NCBI RefSeq assembly: GCF_000711235.1
Contig: NZ_JOMI01000001.1
Coordinates: forward strand, 310,001 to 374,000
Reading direction: 5' to 3'
Origin: Prevotella sp. 10(H)
Lineage (GTDB): Bacteria; Bacteroidota; Bacteroidia; Bacteroidales; Dysgonomonadaceae
DNA: 64,000 nucleotides
Below, one piece after another: positions 43,369 through 52,168 of the stretch. The notes beneath the pieces were generated by a model, which worked only from the letters and a program-made list of their open reading frames with translations, had not been told where the DNA came from and did not search any database. Each line of letters opens with the position of its first letter. Positions within the stretch are counted from its first letter, which is position 1. The translations under genes and the position numbers were made by a program.

Positions 43369-44391
43369 TTATTTTTTGTCTTTTTCTACAAAAACCGGAT
43401 ATAGTTTGGCAAAATAAGGCTCATGATTTGTTTCTGAATCATGATCAGAATTCTCATAGTCGATAGTTATATGCCTCGATGAATATGCACGTATAACTTC
43501 TGAAGGCAAACCACCATCGTCGTATTTATATGTAGTCTCGTAGAATAATTCGGTTGAATATTCCGAGAGCAAAATTTCTTTCGACGAGTTATTATAGTTT
43601 TTATATTCAGATTTAAAAATCTCCTTCGATATTTCATTTACACATTGGCTTTCTATTACCTGATAATCGAAATCCTCTTCGCCATCACCATCTACAATAA
43701 AAACATATTCTTTTGGCCATAATGAGAAGAAATTCGTTTTCTTAGAAGTATTAACGAAAAAGCTGAAACTGCTGTTATGCGTGTTATCGGATGGGATATC
43801 CTCGGGAAGTCTCGAAATTGTAATGAGTTTTGCATTACCTGCCGCGTCAAATTCTACTTCTGCACTTTCCGAATCATCTTCAAGTAAAAGCTGTTTATCT
43901 ATTCTGATCACCTTACCGTCAGCCCATGTATACGTGAATACAAACTTTTTTGTTTTATCATCCGAAGCATAAACTATTTTTTCGATAATGTTATTCTTAT
44001 CATCGTATATAAGCTCCATTTTGATTCTGCTTTGAGCATCCTCATCGTCATCCTCACTTTCATCATACTGCATGATAGCGGTAACCGTATTTCCATTCCT
44101 TGTCAATGTTGTTGTTGCAGAATAATCTAATTCTCCATTAGAATTATAACCATTTTCCACAGCTTTACTTAATTGATTATTATCATCATAAGTAAATACT
44201 CTGTAAGGAAGCTTTTTATCACCTATCAATATATTGATTTCGGTCATCAGTGTTACTTTCTCTGTCGGGGTTTCTCCACCGCCGTTATTTCCACCATTCT
44301 TGCCTCCGTTACCATTGTTGTCATCGTCGTCTCCACATGCAACAAACAGGCACACACATAGTGCCCAAAGCGTTGTTTTAATAAATTTCAT
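43369..44391 (-). CDS. Tandem surface-lipoprotein paralogue 3
   Basis: 340 residues. Signal TTLWALCVCLFVACGDDDDNNG: acylated Cys with four Asp. The first 30 residues are nearly identical to those of paralogue 4, pointing to recent duplication or gene conversion. Body units as in the array (LPYRVFTYDDNNQLSKAVEN; MELIYDDKNNIIEKIVY). The C-terminus is AKLYPVFVEKDKK. A Gly/Asn-rich flexible linker follows the Cys. Function unknown; the array may provide variable surface proteins. Confidence 0.82.
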   Translation of the reverse strand: MKFIKTTLWALCVCLFVACGDDDDNNGNGGKNGGNNGGGETPTEKVTLMTEINILIGDKKLPYRVFTYDDNNQLSKAVENGYNSNGELDYSATTTLTRNGNTVTAIMQYDESEDDDEDAQSRIKMELIYDDKNNIIEKIVYASDDKTKKFVFTYTWADGKVIRIDKQLLLEDDSESAEVEFDAAGNAKLITISRLPEDIPSDNTHNSSFSFFVNTSKKTNFFSLWPKEYVFIVDGDGEEDFDYQVIESQCVNEISKEIFKSEYKNYNNSSKEILLSEYSTELFYETTYKYDDGGLPSEVIRAYSSRHITIDYENSDHDSETNHEPYFAKLYPVFVEKDKK

Positions 44392-44474
44392 AAATTAAGT
44401 TTTGATTAATAGTAATTCTCTTATTTGTCTTATTATTTTAAATATAAACACTTAAATGCCAGAACTATGACATA

Positions 44475-45485
44475 TTATTTTTTGTCTTTTTCTACATATG
44501 TAGGATAAAGTTTTGTTACTTCAGGCCCTTTGGTTGAGCTGCTATTATTCGTATCATCTATATAATCTTCTATGCTGTATGTACTTAATTCACTCTCGGT
44601 GAATTCTGTAGATAAATCGTTTGCATCATATGTATAATTATACTCGTTGGTATGTTCGGAAACAGTTTTACCTATCAGGTTAGTCATATCCGAATCCGAA
44701 TATTTTTTTCTCTCCCATGTACTAACAAATTTAGTAACTTCATTTGCCGACTGCGCTTTTAAAAATCCTTCTCCATCATCTCCCGATACGATTAACGAAT
44801 ATTCGATAGGCATTAGAGAATAAAGCCTTTCCGGCTTCACTTTATTCACAGAGAGAGTATATGTATCTGTATCTATGTTCAGGAAGCTCTGTCCTGATTC
44901 CGTATATACTACTGTTATTGGCAAGGCATTCCCGTCGGCATCGCGTTTCACTTCGTACAAGTCCGCAATTGGTTTGCCTTCTTCCGATTTACTTACTTTC
45001 ACTATCTTTCCGTTAGCCCAAGTATATTGAAATACCTCATCTTCTGTACCGTCCGAATTATAGATTTTCTTTTCGATTATGTTGCCGTTATCATCATATT
45101 TCATTTCAATCTTTTCTGCTTCATCCTCGTCTTCTTCTCCGGCAACAGTTTTGGATACAGAAGTTATAGTCAGTAATTTTCCGCTTCTCACGAAAGTCAT
45201 AGTAGTAGCGCCTTCGAGAGTGCCATTTTCAAAATGCTCATATTCCACTACTTTTGTCAGTTGATTGTTGTCATCGTAAGTGAATTCAAGATAAGGAAGC
45301 TTTTTATCACTATCCATTTCCATTACCTGAAGTTCTGTTATCAGTGTTACTTTCTCTGTCGGGGTCTCTCCACCGCCGTTATCTCCACCATTGTTGCCTC
45401 CGTTACCATTGTTGTCATCGTCGTCTCCACATGCAACAAACAGGCACACACATAGTGCCCAAAGCGTTGTTTTAATAAATTTCAT
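44475..45485 (-). CDS. Tandem surface-lipoprotein paralogue 4
   Basis: 336 residues, with the same signal and Gly/Asn linker as paralogue 3. Units such as LPYLEFTYDDNNQLTKVVEY, KIEMKYDDNGNIIEKKIYN and LYEVKRDADGNALPITVV. It ends VTKLYPTYVEKDKK. The 83-bp spacer in front of paralogue 3 is almost repeated downstream of paralogue 5, a trace of unequal recombination. Surface location inferred. Substrate unknown. Confidence 0.82.
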   Translation of the reverse strand: MKFIKTTLWALCVCLFVACGDDDDNNGNGGNNGGDNGGGETPTEKVTLITELQVMEMDSDKKLPYLEFTYDDNNQLTKVVEYEHFENGTLEGATTMTFVRSGKLLTITSVSKTVAGEEDEDEAEKIEMKYDDNGNIIEKKIYNSDGTEDEVFQYTWANGKIVKVSKSEEGKPIADLYEVKRDADGNALPITVVYTESGQSFLNIDTDTYTLSVNKVKPERLYSLMPIEYSLIVSGDDGEGFLKAQSANEVTKFVSTWERKKYSDSDMTNLIGKTVSEHTNEYNYTYDANDLSTEFTESELSTYSIEDYIDDTNNSSSTKGPEVTKLYPTYVEKDKK

Positions 45486-45531
45486 AAGTTAAGTTTTGAT
45501 TAATAGTAATTCTCTTATTTGTCTTATTATT

Positions 45532-46152
45532 TTAGATATAAGTAATGGAAGATGTATAGCTATCAGAAGCTGTCTGTTCTTCAATACTTATAGGCAAGAC
45601 ATTCCCGTTTGTATCCCATTTTAGTTCATATAAATCTTCAAACGGTGTCTCATCCTTTGCTTTGATTATCTTTACTATCTTACCTTTAGCCCATGTATAT
45701 TGATATACTTCTTGGAGCCTGCCGTACGAGTTATATCTTTTCTTTTCAATGATGTTGCCGTTGTCGTCGTATTTCATTTCATACTTTTCGGATTCATACA
45801 GGTCTTCCTCTCCGGCAACATCCCTGAATACTGAATTCACAGTCAGCAGTTTTCCGTTTTTCACAAATGACATTGTAGTAGCGCCTTTGGCTTTGCCATC
45901 AAAATATTTATATTCCACTACTTCTGTCAGTTGATTGTTGTCATCGTAGGTGAATTCAAGATAAGGTAATTGTTTCTCTTCAATAGTTTTTTTCAATTCT
46001 GTAATCAGCGTTACTTTCTCTATCGGAGTTTCTCCGCCGTCATTATTACCGCCATTGCCTCCGTTATCGGTGTGGTTGTCGTCATCATCTCCACACGCAG
46101 ATAACAGGCACACGCATACAATCGCCCACAGTATAGTATTCAGTAATTTCAT
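45532..46152 (-). pseudogene. Truncated tandem lipoprotein paralogue 5
   Basis: 206 residues, about 130 fewer than its paralogues. The N-terminus is intact (LLNTILWAIVCVCLLSACGDDDDNH and units LPYLEFTYDDNNQLTEVVEY; YEMKYDDNGNIIEKKRYN). The frame then stops at TYI inside a copy of the intergenic spacer otherwise found upstream of paralogue 3. The 3' part therefore seems deleted by recombination between spacers. It may still give a short stable lipoprotein. Confidence 0.72.
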
Positions 46153-46273
46153 GAACTTGTGTAATTTATAAAAATTTACGTCTCGTTTGTTTTGTTAAGA
46201 TACGGGTGCAAATATAATTCTTTATTTTATTAAAAATATGGTAAAATTTGTTTTTAACAGTAAGGAAGTATAA

Positions 46274-46301
46274 TGAAAAAGCGCGGTGGTGTGCCGCGCT
46301 T
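46274..46301 (-). terminator. Terminator of the Asp-rich lipoprotein gene
   Basis: AGCGCGG (46280-46286) pairs with CCGCGCT (46294-46300) with a 7-nt loop and a minus-strand T-run of five. Confidence 0.83.
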
Positions 46302-46313
46302 GTATAGAATATA

Positions 46314-47150
46314 TCAACAATCAAACTCATAGCCCGACTCGCCTGCACATCTTACTATCTCGCCCTCTACGGCCTGCGATGAAAGGAACAGTTCTACCCG
46401 CCGCGACTCATAATCGCGCCCTACACTGAATATGAAATCGATGCGTCCGTCCTCGTCCAGATCGCCCATCCACAAAAGTTCTACAAATGTATCGTTGAAG
46501 GACGGAATAGCAATAAGCAGTTGTTCTCCCTCTACGCCATGTTCCGAGAGGTACAGGCGGTAGTTTATTACCTCGTCCCAGCGTGCAGGCTCTTCATTGT
46601 CACCCATATAGACCTTATCCTCATTAACTGTAACCCCGTCGCCACGAAGCGTGTATATCCGCCCGTTGAAAGTATATGTATATTGTTCGCCCACCCATAT
46701 ATGCTTATTCCTTTCGTTTACAGGCAGGCTTTTTATATGGGCTTCTTTCGGCTGCAACCCTTTGATAAGGAAAAAGCTACCCCGCTTGGATGCTATATAA
46801 GTCGTGGAATCCTGCAGGCAATCGTCATAAAATTTTCCGACCTCCAGTTCGGCCTTATGTAAATAATATTCGCCGCTGACAGTATCGCGATAGAAATCGT
46901 ACCACTCTTCTTCAAACATATGTGCATAGTCTTCCGGCTCTGTTCCGCGGTATCCGGCCGGCTCTACAAAGCCGATATTACCAAAGCTGAAATCGGGCAA
47001 CAGTAATGTATCGGGCTGTATATTTATGGATTGTACAGCAGAGATAATGCTGTCGGTATCGGAAGCCTGTTCTTCGGTATTGGTCTTGCGGCAGGCGGCT
47101 GCGGAGATGACAAGAAGAAGTAAATATATAATGTATCGCATATAGTTCAT
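46314..47150 (-). CDS. Lipoprotein with a Ca-binding-like DxDxDG loop
   Basis: 278 residues, or 275 from the ATG at 47141. Lipobox YLLLLVISAAACRK. The region WMGDLDEDGRIDFIFSVGRDY near residue 232 contains DLDEDG, a calcium-loop pattern of FG-GAP/VCBS-like repeats. The rest is beta-rich (YTYTFNGRIYTLRGDGVTV) with no known motif. The C-terminus ends YEFDC, with a terminal Cys. Leftward, its own terminator follows. Envelope protein of unknown role. Confidence 0.72.
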   Translation of the reverse strand: MNYMRYIIYLLLLVISAAACRKTNTEEQASDTDSIISAVQSINIQPDTLLLPDFSFGNIGFVEPAGYRGTEPEDYAHMFEEEWYDFYRDTVSGEYYLHKAELEVGKFYDDCLQDSTTYIASKRGSFFLIKGLQPKEAHIKSLPVNERNKHIWVGEQYTYTFNGRIYTLRGDGVTVNEDKVYMGDNEEPARWDEVINYRLYLSEHGVEGEQLLIAIPSFNDTFVELLWMGDLDEDGRIDFIFSVGRDYESRRVELFLSSQAVEGEIVRCAGESGYEFDC

Positions 47151-47243
47151 AATATTTGTGTCTTGTTTTATAAAGAACTCTGTGTTAATCTTTTTGCTCT
47201 GTGTTAAAATAAAATATTTCTTTCCGCTCTGGCGAGAGAAAAT

Positions 47244-47831
47244 CTATGCCATCTTATATTTCCCCTTATCCTCGTCCGTAATCTTACGTATCACCCTGCA
47301 CGGGTTACCCACTGCCAGCACTCCTTCGGGAATGTCTTTCGATACGACACTCCCCGCGCCTATCACGGTATTGCTACCGATATTCACTCCCGGCAATATA
47401 TTCACCCCTGCACCTATCCATACATTGTCGCCGATGGTAACGGGATAGGCATATTCCAGCCCTTCGTTGCGCTGCTGCACATCGAACGGATGGCCGGCCG
47501 TATAGATGCCCACATTGGGTGCAATAAATACATTGCTGCCGATGGTGACCATAGCCCCGTCGAGAATGACAAGATTCATATTGGAAAAGAAATTCTCCCC
47601 TATCTCGATATTGTAACCGTAGTCGCAATAGAACGGCGGTTCTATAATAAACTCTTTTCCGGCACTTTTCAGCAGCCCGCGTATGATTTGTTGACGCTCT
47701 TCTGTCTTCGAGGGGTGCAGATGATTGTAGTGGTATAGAATTTCTTTGGCTTTTTCCCTGTCGGAGATTATTTCTTTATCGTAATTGGCATTGTATAGAA
47801 GGCCTTTTGCCGCTTTCTCTTTTTCCGTCAT
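47244..47831 (-). CDS. Maltose/galactoside O-acetyltransferase-like sugar acetyltransferase
   Basis: 195 residues from the ATG at 47831; the upstream in-frame ATG (47909) gives an unlikely extension. The N-terminus TEKEKAAKGLLYNANYDKEI is the Maa/NodL-type helix. Left-handed beta-helix hexapeptide turns follow (IGENFFSNMNLVILDGAMVTIGSNV), with the catalytic His in YTAGHPFDVQQRN and the CoA-side IGDNVWIGAGVNILPGVNIG. It transfers acetyl from acetyl-CoA to a sugar hydroxyl in the cytoplasm. Single gene. Confidence 0.94.
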   Translation of the reverse strand: MTEKEKAAKGLLYNANYDKEIISDREKAKEILYHYNHLHPSKTEERQQIIRGLLKSAGKEFIIEPPFYCDYGYNIEIGENFFSNMNLVILDGAMVTIGSNVFIAPNVGIYTAGHPFDVQQRNEGLEYAYPVTIGDNVWIGAGVNILPGVNIGSNTVIGAGSVVSKDIPEGVLAVGNPCRVIRKITDEDKGKYKMA

Positions 47832-47928
47832 ATATTCTTTTCGGTTTGCTAATTGTTTAAAATCAGCGCCTAAGATAGTTAAATTAGACAGATTATCTGT
47901 AAAGGACAATCAGGTTTTTACATACGAC

Positions 47929-47959
47929 AAAGAGGCAAAGGAAATTCCCCTGCCTCTTT
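47929..47959 (-). terminator. Terminator of the 169-residue lipoprotein gene
   Basis: AAAGAGGCA (47929-47937) pairs with TGCCTCTTT (47951-47959) around a 13-nt loop, 31 bp after the lipoprotein stop. The T-run on the minus strand is short. Confidence 0.55.
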
Positions 47960-47989
47960 TACGTGCATTCAGCTCTTTGTTTAATAATT

Positions 47990-48499
47990 CTACTTAGTTA
48001 TGGTAACGACAAACGATTCGTCCGAATATCTCTTGCCGTCCACATATATTATTTTATGTACCGAAGGATCGGTCCTTTTTTCATTCCATGTAATGTAAAG
48101 GTCGAATTTTATGTCTGTCTGTGTACCGTCGCCCCATTCTATTGTGAATTTCTCATCCCTATAGTTACTTTCAGGGCTGAACTCGCCGAAAAACAAGGCA
48201 TTAGAGCCTTCTTCGAGCTGGTATGTCCTCAGATCTAACGGGTCTGGCATATTATATTTAGGTGTTTTCCTGTTAAATTCCTTTCCGTCATATTTGACTA
48301 CGATATCATTGTCGAGAATATTCTCTTCCGTTTCGGGATTGAGCAGATCATGTCCTGACTGATCCACGACTTTAAATATAACACTGTAGTTAATGAAATC
48401 CCAGATTATGCGATCGCCGTCATCTTCCTCTAATTTTTCATCTGCGCAGCTTGCAAACAAAAACATCACCGAAGCGAGTAACAGAAGTGCTTTATTCAT
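47990..48499 (-). CDS. Lipoprotein of unknown function
   Basis: 169 residues. Lipobox LLLLASVMFLFASCADEKLEEDD with acidic residues after the Cys, so probably surface-exposed. Mature beta-rich domain: YSVIFKVVDQSGHDLLN, a segment resembling a small Ig-like strand, then FTIEWGDGTQTDIKFDLYITW. No enzymatic motif. It stands alone, leftward, with its promoter in the AT-rich region before the 48.6-kb repeat. Confidence 0.72.
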   Translation of the reverse strand: MNKALLLLASVMFLFASCADEKLEEDDGDRIIWDFINYSVIFKVVDQSGHDLLNPETEENILDNDIVVKYDGKEFNRKTPKYNMPDPLDLRTYQLEEGSNALFFGEFSPESNYRDEKFTIEWGDGTQTDIKFDLYITWNEKRTDPSVHKIIYVDGKRYSDESFVVTITK

Positions 48500-48628
48500 G
48501 ACATTTTTTTTGTATAATTAAGTTAACGAGTACATCTATATATAAGATGCGCAATGGGTTAAATAAGTTGCATGGGATTTTAACTTTTTTGATTGATTTT
48601 TTAGTAAAAAATATTCCTTTAATTTTAA

Positions 48629-48857
48629 CGCGCCTGTCGGCTTGTTTTTCATTTTGGCATTGCCCAAAACGAAACAAAAGGCTAGCGCTTCGTTGCTCGC
48701 CTATCCGAAATAGACTCAGGAAATACACCCAGCGGAAGTAGCATAGAACGAAACGGGGCGATAACCCGTTCCCTTTCAGCCGCTAAGCCATTGGTGGGTC
48801 TGCGAGGGTTAAAGCCTTATTTTTGTAATTTTTTATTAAGAAAAAAATTATAAAAAA
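48629..48857 (-). repeat. Dispersed repeat family R, partial diverged copy plus hairpin tail
   Basis: CATTTTGGCATTGCCCAAAA and GGCTAGCGCTTCGTTGCTCG match the other minus copies for about 75 bp; the remaining part (GAACGAAACGGGGCGATAAC) keeps only scattered similarity. It ends in TAATTTTTTATTAAGAAAAA, the hairpin unit that also ends the repeats at 29.95 kb and, inverted, at 16.4 kb. Confidence 0.7.
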
Positions 48858-48884
48858 AACGCAGGCAATACCCATTACCCGCGT
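48851..48884 (-). terminator. Terminator of the SRPBCC/VOC operon
   Basis: On the minus strand ACGC-GGGTAA pairs with TTGCCT-GCGT (G-T wobbles included) and is followed by eight T residues. It lies 26 bp after the last stop codon of the operon. Confidence 0.75.
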
Positions 48885-48909
48885 CTTTACTATATACTAC
48901 CAAAACCGT

Positions 48910-49341
48910 TTACTTTTCGTTTATTTCCACATAATACTTGAAGCGGTCAAGAATAGCCTGCCAGCCCTCGCGCTGCTGCTCTTCGGAGTTTTCGCCTTCG
49001 AGTTCGAATGTTTCGGTGATTATGGAGCCGTCGGCCTCGTTTTCTTCGAAGTGAACATGTACCTGCCGGCCGTCGCCAAGGATATAATCTATCTGTTTAT
49101 TGATTTCCACATTGTCATATATCCCTTCGAAGTTGAAGCCTTCGCTGGCATCTAAAGCTTCCATGCGGTAATTGAACCGACCGCCCGGTTGCAGGTCGCT
49201 AACGGCACTGGTGGTATGCCAGCCGTCCGAAGCAGCATTCCATTGCATGACATGCTCGGGGTCGGTCCAGTAGTCCCAGACTATATGAGCAGGTGCATGC
49301 ACCTGAACCTGAACTGTAATAGATTTTCTTTTCTCTTCCAT
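48910..49341 (-). CDS. SRPBCC (AHSA1-like) domain protein
   Basis: 143 residues. START-like AHSA1 fold: VQVQVHAPAHIVWDYWTDPEH and WNAASDGWHTTSAVSDLQPGG at the N-terminus, FNFEGIYDNVEINKQIDYIL in the middle, and the long C-terminal helix REGWQAILDRFKYYVE. Such domains bind hydrophobic ligands or act as chaperone-like activators. It is the last gene of a leftward operon with the VOC and a second SRPBCC gene (gaps 12 and 33 bp). Confidence 0.9.
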   Translation of the reverse strand: MEEKRKSITVQVQVHAPAHIVWDYWTDPEHVMQWNAASDGWHTTSAVSDLQPGGRFNYRMEALDASEGFNFEGIYDNVEINKQIDYILGDGRQVHVHFEENEADGSIITETFELEGENSEEQQREGWQAILDRFKYYVEINEK

Positions 49342-49353
49342 CAGTTTATTTTA

Positions 49354-49746
49354 TTATTTCATAGAGTGCAACCCGAAAATATTGCCTTCGGTATCTACGC
49401 AGAGCGATATAAAACCGTGTTCGCCAATTGAAAATTTCGACTTATGTATTTCGCCTCCTGCCGACCTTACACGGCTTTCTTCTACGGCGCAGTCGTCGCA
49501 GCCGAAATATACAACGGTGCTGTTCGCCCCTGCATCCATATCCTTCATCCAAACCAATGCTCCGGGAGCATTGGGCGCATTCTGGTCTTCGGCATAAGGA
49601 AAAGTTACCATTTTGAAATCCGTGGAGTTCTCCATCGGCATATCCGACAATTTCTTTTCCAATACTGTTTCATAAAAATTGCGCGCCCGATCGATATCGC
49701 TTACATATATTTCGAACCATACTACCGGATTTACAGTTGTTGCCAT
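49354..49746 (-). CDS. VOC (glyoxalase/bleomycin-resistance fold) protein
   Basis: 130 residues. Two beta-alpha-beta-beta-beta modules: VVWFEIYVSDIDRARNFYETVL at the start and STVVYFGCDDCAVEESRVR followed by GGEIHKSKFSIGEHGFISLC, with metal-ligand positions consistent with VOC. The final DTEGNIFGLHS is a family hallmark. It could be a glyoxalase-like enzyme or a resistance protein. Central gene of the SRPBCC-VOC-SRPBCC operon. Confidence 0.9.
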   Translation of the reverse strand: MATTVNPVVWFEIYVSDIDRARNFYETVLEKKLSDMPMENSTDFKMVTFPYAEDQNAPNAPGALVWMKDMDAGANSTVVYFGCDDCAVEESRVRSAGGEIHKSKFSIGEHGFISLCVDTEGNIFGLHSMK

Positions 49747-49779
49747 GTCGTTAAATTTAAATTGTTACTAAATACATAC

Positions 49780-50208
49780 TCATCTCGCTAAATAGTCTTT
49801 CAGGTTTTCACCCAAAATCTCTTCCCATCCCTGTTCGTGATCTTCCCGTGAAAATCCTTCGCCTGCATCTGCAAAGTTTTCAGTTCCGAAGTGGGTCAGA
49901 GTCACTTCCGTACCTTCGGGTACAGATTCCATTTCCCATTCTACGACCGATTCGCCTTCGCTGTCTTCAGGGTGTGTCCAAGTATAGACAAGCTTTTTTT
50001 CGGGTTCGATTTCAATTATTGTACATCGGTGGTGATATGTGCGCCCGTCGAAAGTTACGCTGAAATTAAATTCAGAGCCTTTGTGCAGGGTGAAATCATC
50101 GATATCGAAATACCATTCCCGCATCTTGTCCTTATCGGTAATCGCTGCCCATACCTTAGATACCGGAACAGGATATGTTTTCTTTATTATAATAGGAGTG
50201 TTGTTCAT
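49780..50208 (-). CDS. SRPBCC (AHSA1-like) domain protein
   Basis: 142 residues, the first gene of the operon. N-terminus IIIKKTYPVPVSKVWAAITD, middle CTIIEIEPEKKLVYTWTHPE and tail WEEILGENLKDYL are typical of AHSA1-type START domains. The two SRPBCC proteins of the operon are paralogues of the same fold but clearly diverged. A ligand- or stress-related role is inferred; no effector is known. Confidence 0.9.
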   Translation of the reverse strand: MNNTPIIIKKTYPVPVSKVWAAITDKDKMREWYFDIDDFTLHKGSEFNFSVTFDGRTYHHRCTIIEIEPEKKLVYTWTHPEDSEGESVVEWEMESVPEGTEVTLTHFGTENFADAGEGFSREDHEQGWEEILGENLKDYLAR

Positions 50209-50369
50209 GAAGCGAAAAATTATGAAAGTTACTACTTCTCTTTTCGGTATAAACAGAGCAGAGATTGTGTATGTTCAAAAGTCTAAGTTAATAATAATGA
50301 AGCAGTAGTTAATTTTAAATCTTATTGATATATGTTCATATATCTGCCCCGTTTTCTATACTTTGACAC

Positions 50370-50431
50370 AATAAAAAACAAGGGTAAAATCCGATCTTAT
50401 ACTTTGTGATAATAGAAAGGAATTTACCCTT
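50370..50431 (-). terminator. Candidate terminator of the phage cluster
   Basis: AAGGGTAAA (50380-50388) pairs with TTTACCCTT (50423-50431); the loop is 34 nt. Minus-strand T-rich tail at 50370-50379. It lies 25 bp after the last phage-cluster stop codon. The large loop is atypical. Confidence 0.5.
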
Positions 50432-50455
50432 ATTTAGTGTGAAGTGCTATAAGAA

Positions 50456-50860
50456 TCAGATTTTTTTCCTGAGCCACCTCACCCCTACCCACCCTGCCAA
50501 TATCAGCAACAGTATTCGCCCGCACCATACCTGAAAAGACTGGAACGAACTGAGGCGGTTTACTTCCTTCTCCACCTCGACCGGATATGGCACCTGAATA
50601 GTATCGCTGACAAATACCGAATCTCTGAGAATTTTATCCCTGTACAGATATTTATATTTCTCCAGCCAGACTGTATCACCCTTTATTTTTATCAGCACCG
50701 AATCGTGCAGGTAAACCGAATCGCGCCACAACCGGTCTTTATATTCCGTGCGGACAGACTCGACGGGGACATGTACGATCCGTGTTTTACATCCGGCAAA
50801 ACAGATCATTAGAACCGTCGGGATTATAAGCCCCGACAGTATTCTGCACAGCCGTATCAT
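50456..50860 (-). CDS. Candidate unimolecular spanin (lipoprotein with C-terminal TM)
   Basis: 134 residues. Lipobox at residues 20-24 (CFAGC, acylated Cys24) and a C-terminal membrane helix at about 107-128 (FQVWCGRILLLILAGWVGVRW) are joined by about 80 residues of periplasmic, charged, partly coiled-coil sequence. An outer-membrane lipid anchor and an inner-membrane helix in one chain is the layout of u-spanins, such as T1 gp11, which fuse the two membranes at the end of lysis. It is the last gene of the phage cluster, close to the amidase and holin. Inference only; small Bacteroides phage proteins of unknown function also look so. Confidence 0.62.
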   Translation of the reverse strand: MIRLCRILSGLIIPTVLMICFAGCKTRIVHVPVESVRTEYKDRLWRDSVYLHDSVLIKIKGDTVWLEKYKYLYRDKILRDSVFVSDTIQVPYPVEVEKEVNRLSSFQSFQVWCGRILLLILAGWVGVRWLRKKI

Positions 50861-51165
50861 GCGAATGTTCTTAATGGTGTGGCAGGAGTCTCTTCGGTGA
50901 AATTCTTAAAAAGAGGCTTGTATTTCTCTGAAAGGAATTTCACATTGAATAAATAATCACTCCATACGGGTTCCTGTTCGGTACCGGTAATATTACCATC
51001 TTCATCTATGGTGTTTACATGTGATTCATTCATATCCACTACCCCGATAATATCTATCGAAATATACCAGTCGTCATAATTCTGCAAATCGGTAAGGTCG
51101 GCAACGCTTTTGAAAGCTTTGATTAATGAGGTTTTGTTTTTACATGAATAGTATTTTGTTTCCAT
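50857..51165 (-). CDS. Small phage-cluster protein of unknown function
   Basis: 102 residues. It overlaps the spanin-like gene by 4 bp, so translation is coupled. Acidic and mostly beta with segment YDDWYISIDIIGVVDM. No recognisable motif. Its location after the fibre-like gene suggests a structural or lysis accessory. Confidence 0.65.
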   Translation of the reverse strand: METKYYSCKNKTSLIKAFKSVADLTDLQNYDDWYISIDIIGVVDMNESHVNTIDEDGNITGTEQEPVWSDYLFNVKFLSEKYKPLFKNFTEETPATPLRTFA

Positions 51166-51167
51166 GA

Positions 51168-52127
51168 CTAATATATAATTAATAGTTGTATTCTTTCATT
51201 ATTCATGATACTATGAATATTCCATTCTCCTTCAGGCACAGTCAGGTTCTTTTCATCTTTGTTGGTTTTGATATACACCGCCGACTCTTCGGTCATAGTA
51301 TAGCTCATCAAGTCGGCGCTACGGGTCGCCTGAGAAGTTGTTGTAGGAATATATGATGTCGCTTCGGTTCTATTTCTTTCCTGTTGAGGCATAGCGTATC
51401 TGACTGCCTTATTAGCATTATCAACAGAATTTAGACCCGGATATAAACCCCAAAATCCATTGTTGGCAACGTTTTCTAATTTGTAAGTTACTATCGAAGC
51501 TGTACCATCGGGTGAATGGTTGCAGTATTTTTCTGCCTGAATTCTTCCCGGAGATATACTTGCATTTCCATATAATACTTCACCAATTCCGACAGCCCCA
51601 GATATTTCATATCCTTGTGCGTTATATGCCATAATGGAGCTCGAACCTCCGAGTTGCTTTTTAAGCGCAATACTTATTATCATTGGAGAGGTACTGTTCC
51701 ATCTTATTTGTTGGAAAGAATTACTGTTATTGCTTGCAATCTGTACAAAATCTTGATATCCGAAAGCTAATTCGTCAGTCTGTGTTATTGTGATATTACC
51801 GAGATTCCCCGGGCCAGTTCTTATAAAATAGTTTGTCGATTGAGGCTCCATTAATAATCCTGGTATGCCCGTCAGATAATCTATTCTCGGAATATTTACC
51901 GCTGCTGATTTGATAGTGGAATCACAATCAAAATAAGTAGCACTGGTTGCCCTTGCAAAATCAAATACCACAGGCTCACCCGTCTTATTATCCATTGCAT
52001 ATACTTTCCCTTCCGAAACGGCGACAGGCAGCAGTATTATTTTTGCATCACTCTTTATCCGGGGATCGAGATCGTTATATAGCTTCCTTAACTGAGCCTT
52101 GTCGACATCGACATGTAATGCCGACAA
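51168..52127 (-). CDS. Phage head-spike/fibre-like protein
   Basis: 319 residues. FARATSATYFDCDS (near residue 77) and later TSYIPTTTSQATRSADLMSY match the pattern of phage head-spike or tail-fibre binding domains, in which a beta-sandwich surface binds carbohydrate. The segment PRIDYLTGIPGLLMEPQST is also typical. It is probably a receptor-binding or decoration protein of the virion. Next gene 2 bp away, overlapping-style operon. Confidence 0.75.
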   Translation of the reverse strand: MSALHVDVDKAQLRKLYNDLDPRIKSDAKIILLPVAVSEGKVYAMDNKTGEPVVFDFARATSATYFDCDSTIKSAAVNIPRIDYLTGIPGLLMEPQSTNYFIRTGPGNLGNITITQTDELAFGYQDFVQIASNNSNSFQQIRWNSTSPMIISIALKKQLGGSSSIMAYNAQGYEISGAVGIGEVLYGNASISPGRIQAEKYCNHSPDGTASIVTYKLENVANNGFWGLYPGLNSVDNANKAVRYAMPQQERNRTEATSYIPTTTSQATRSADLMSYTMTEESAVYIKTNKDEKNLTVPEGEWNIHSIMNNERIQLLIIY

Positions 52128-52168
52128 GGCTGAGATATATTTATCGAGGACGCCTCCCGATCCCCCTC

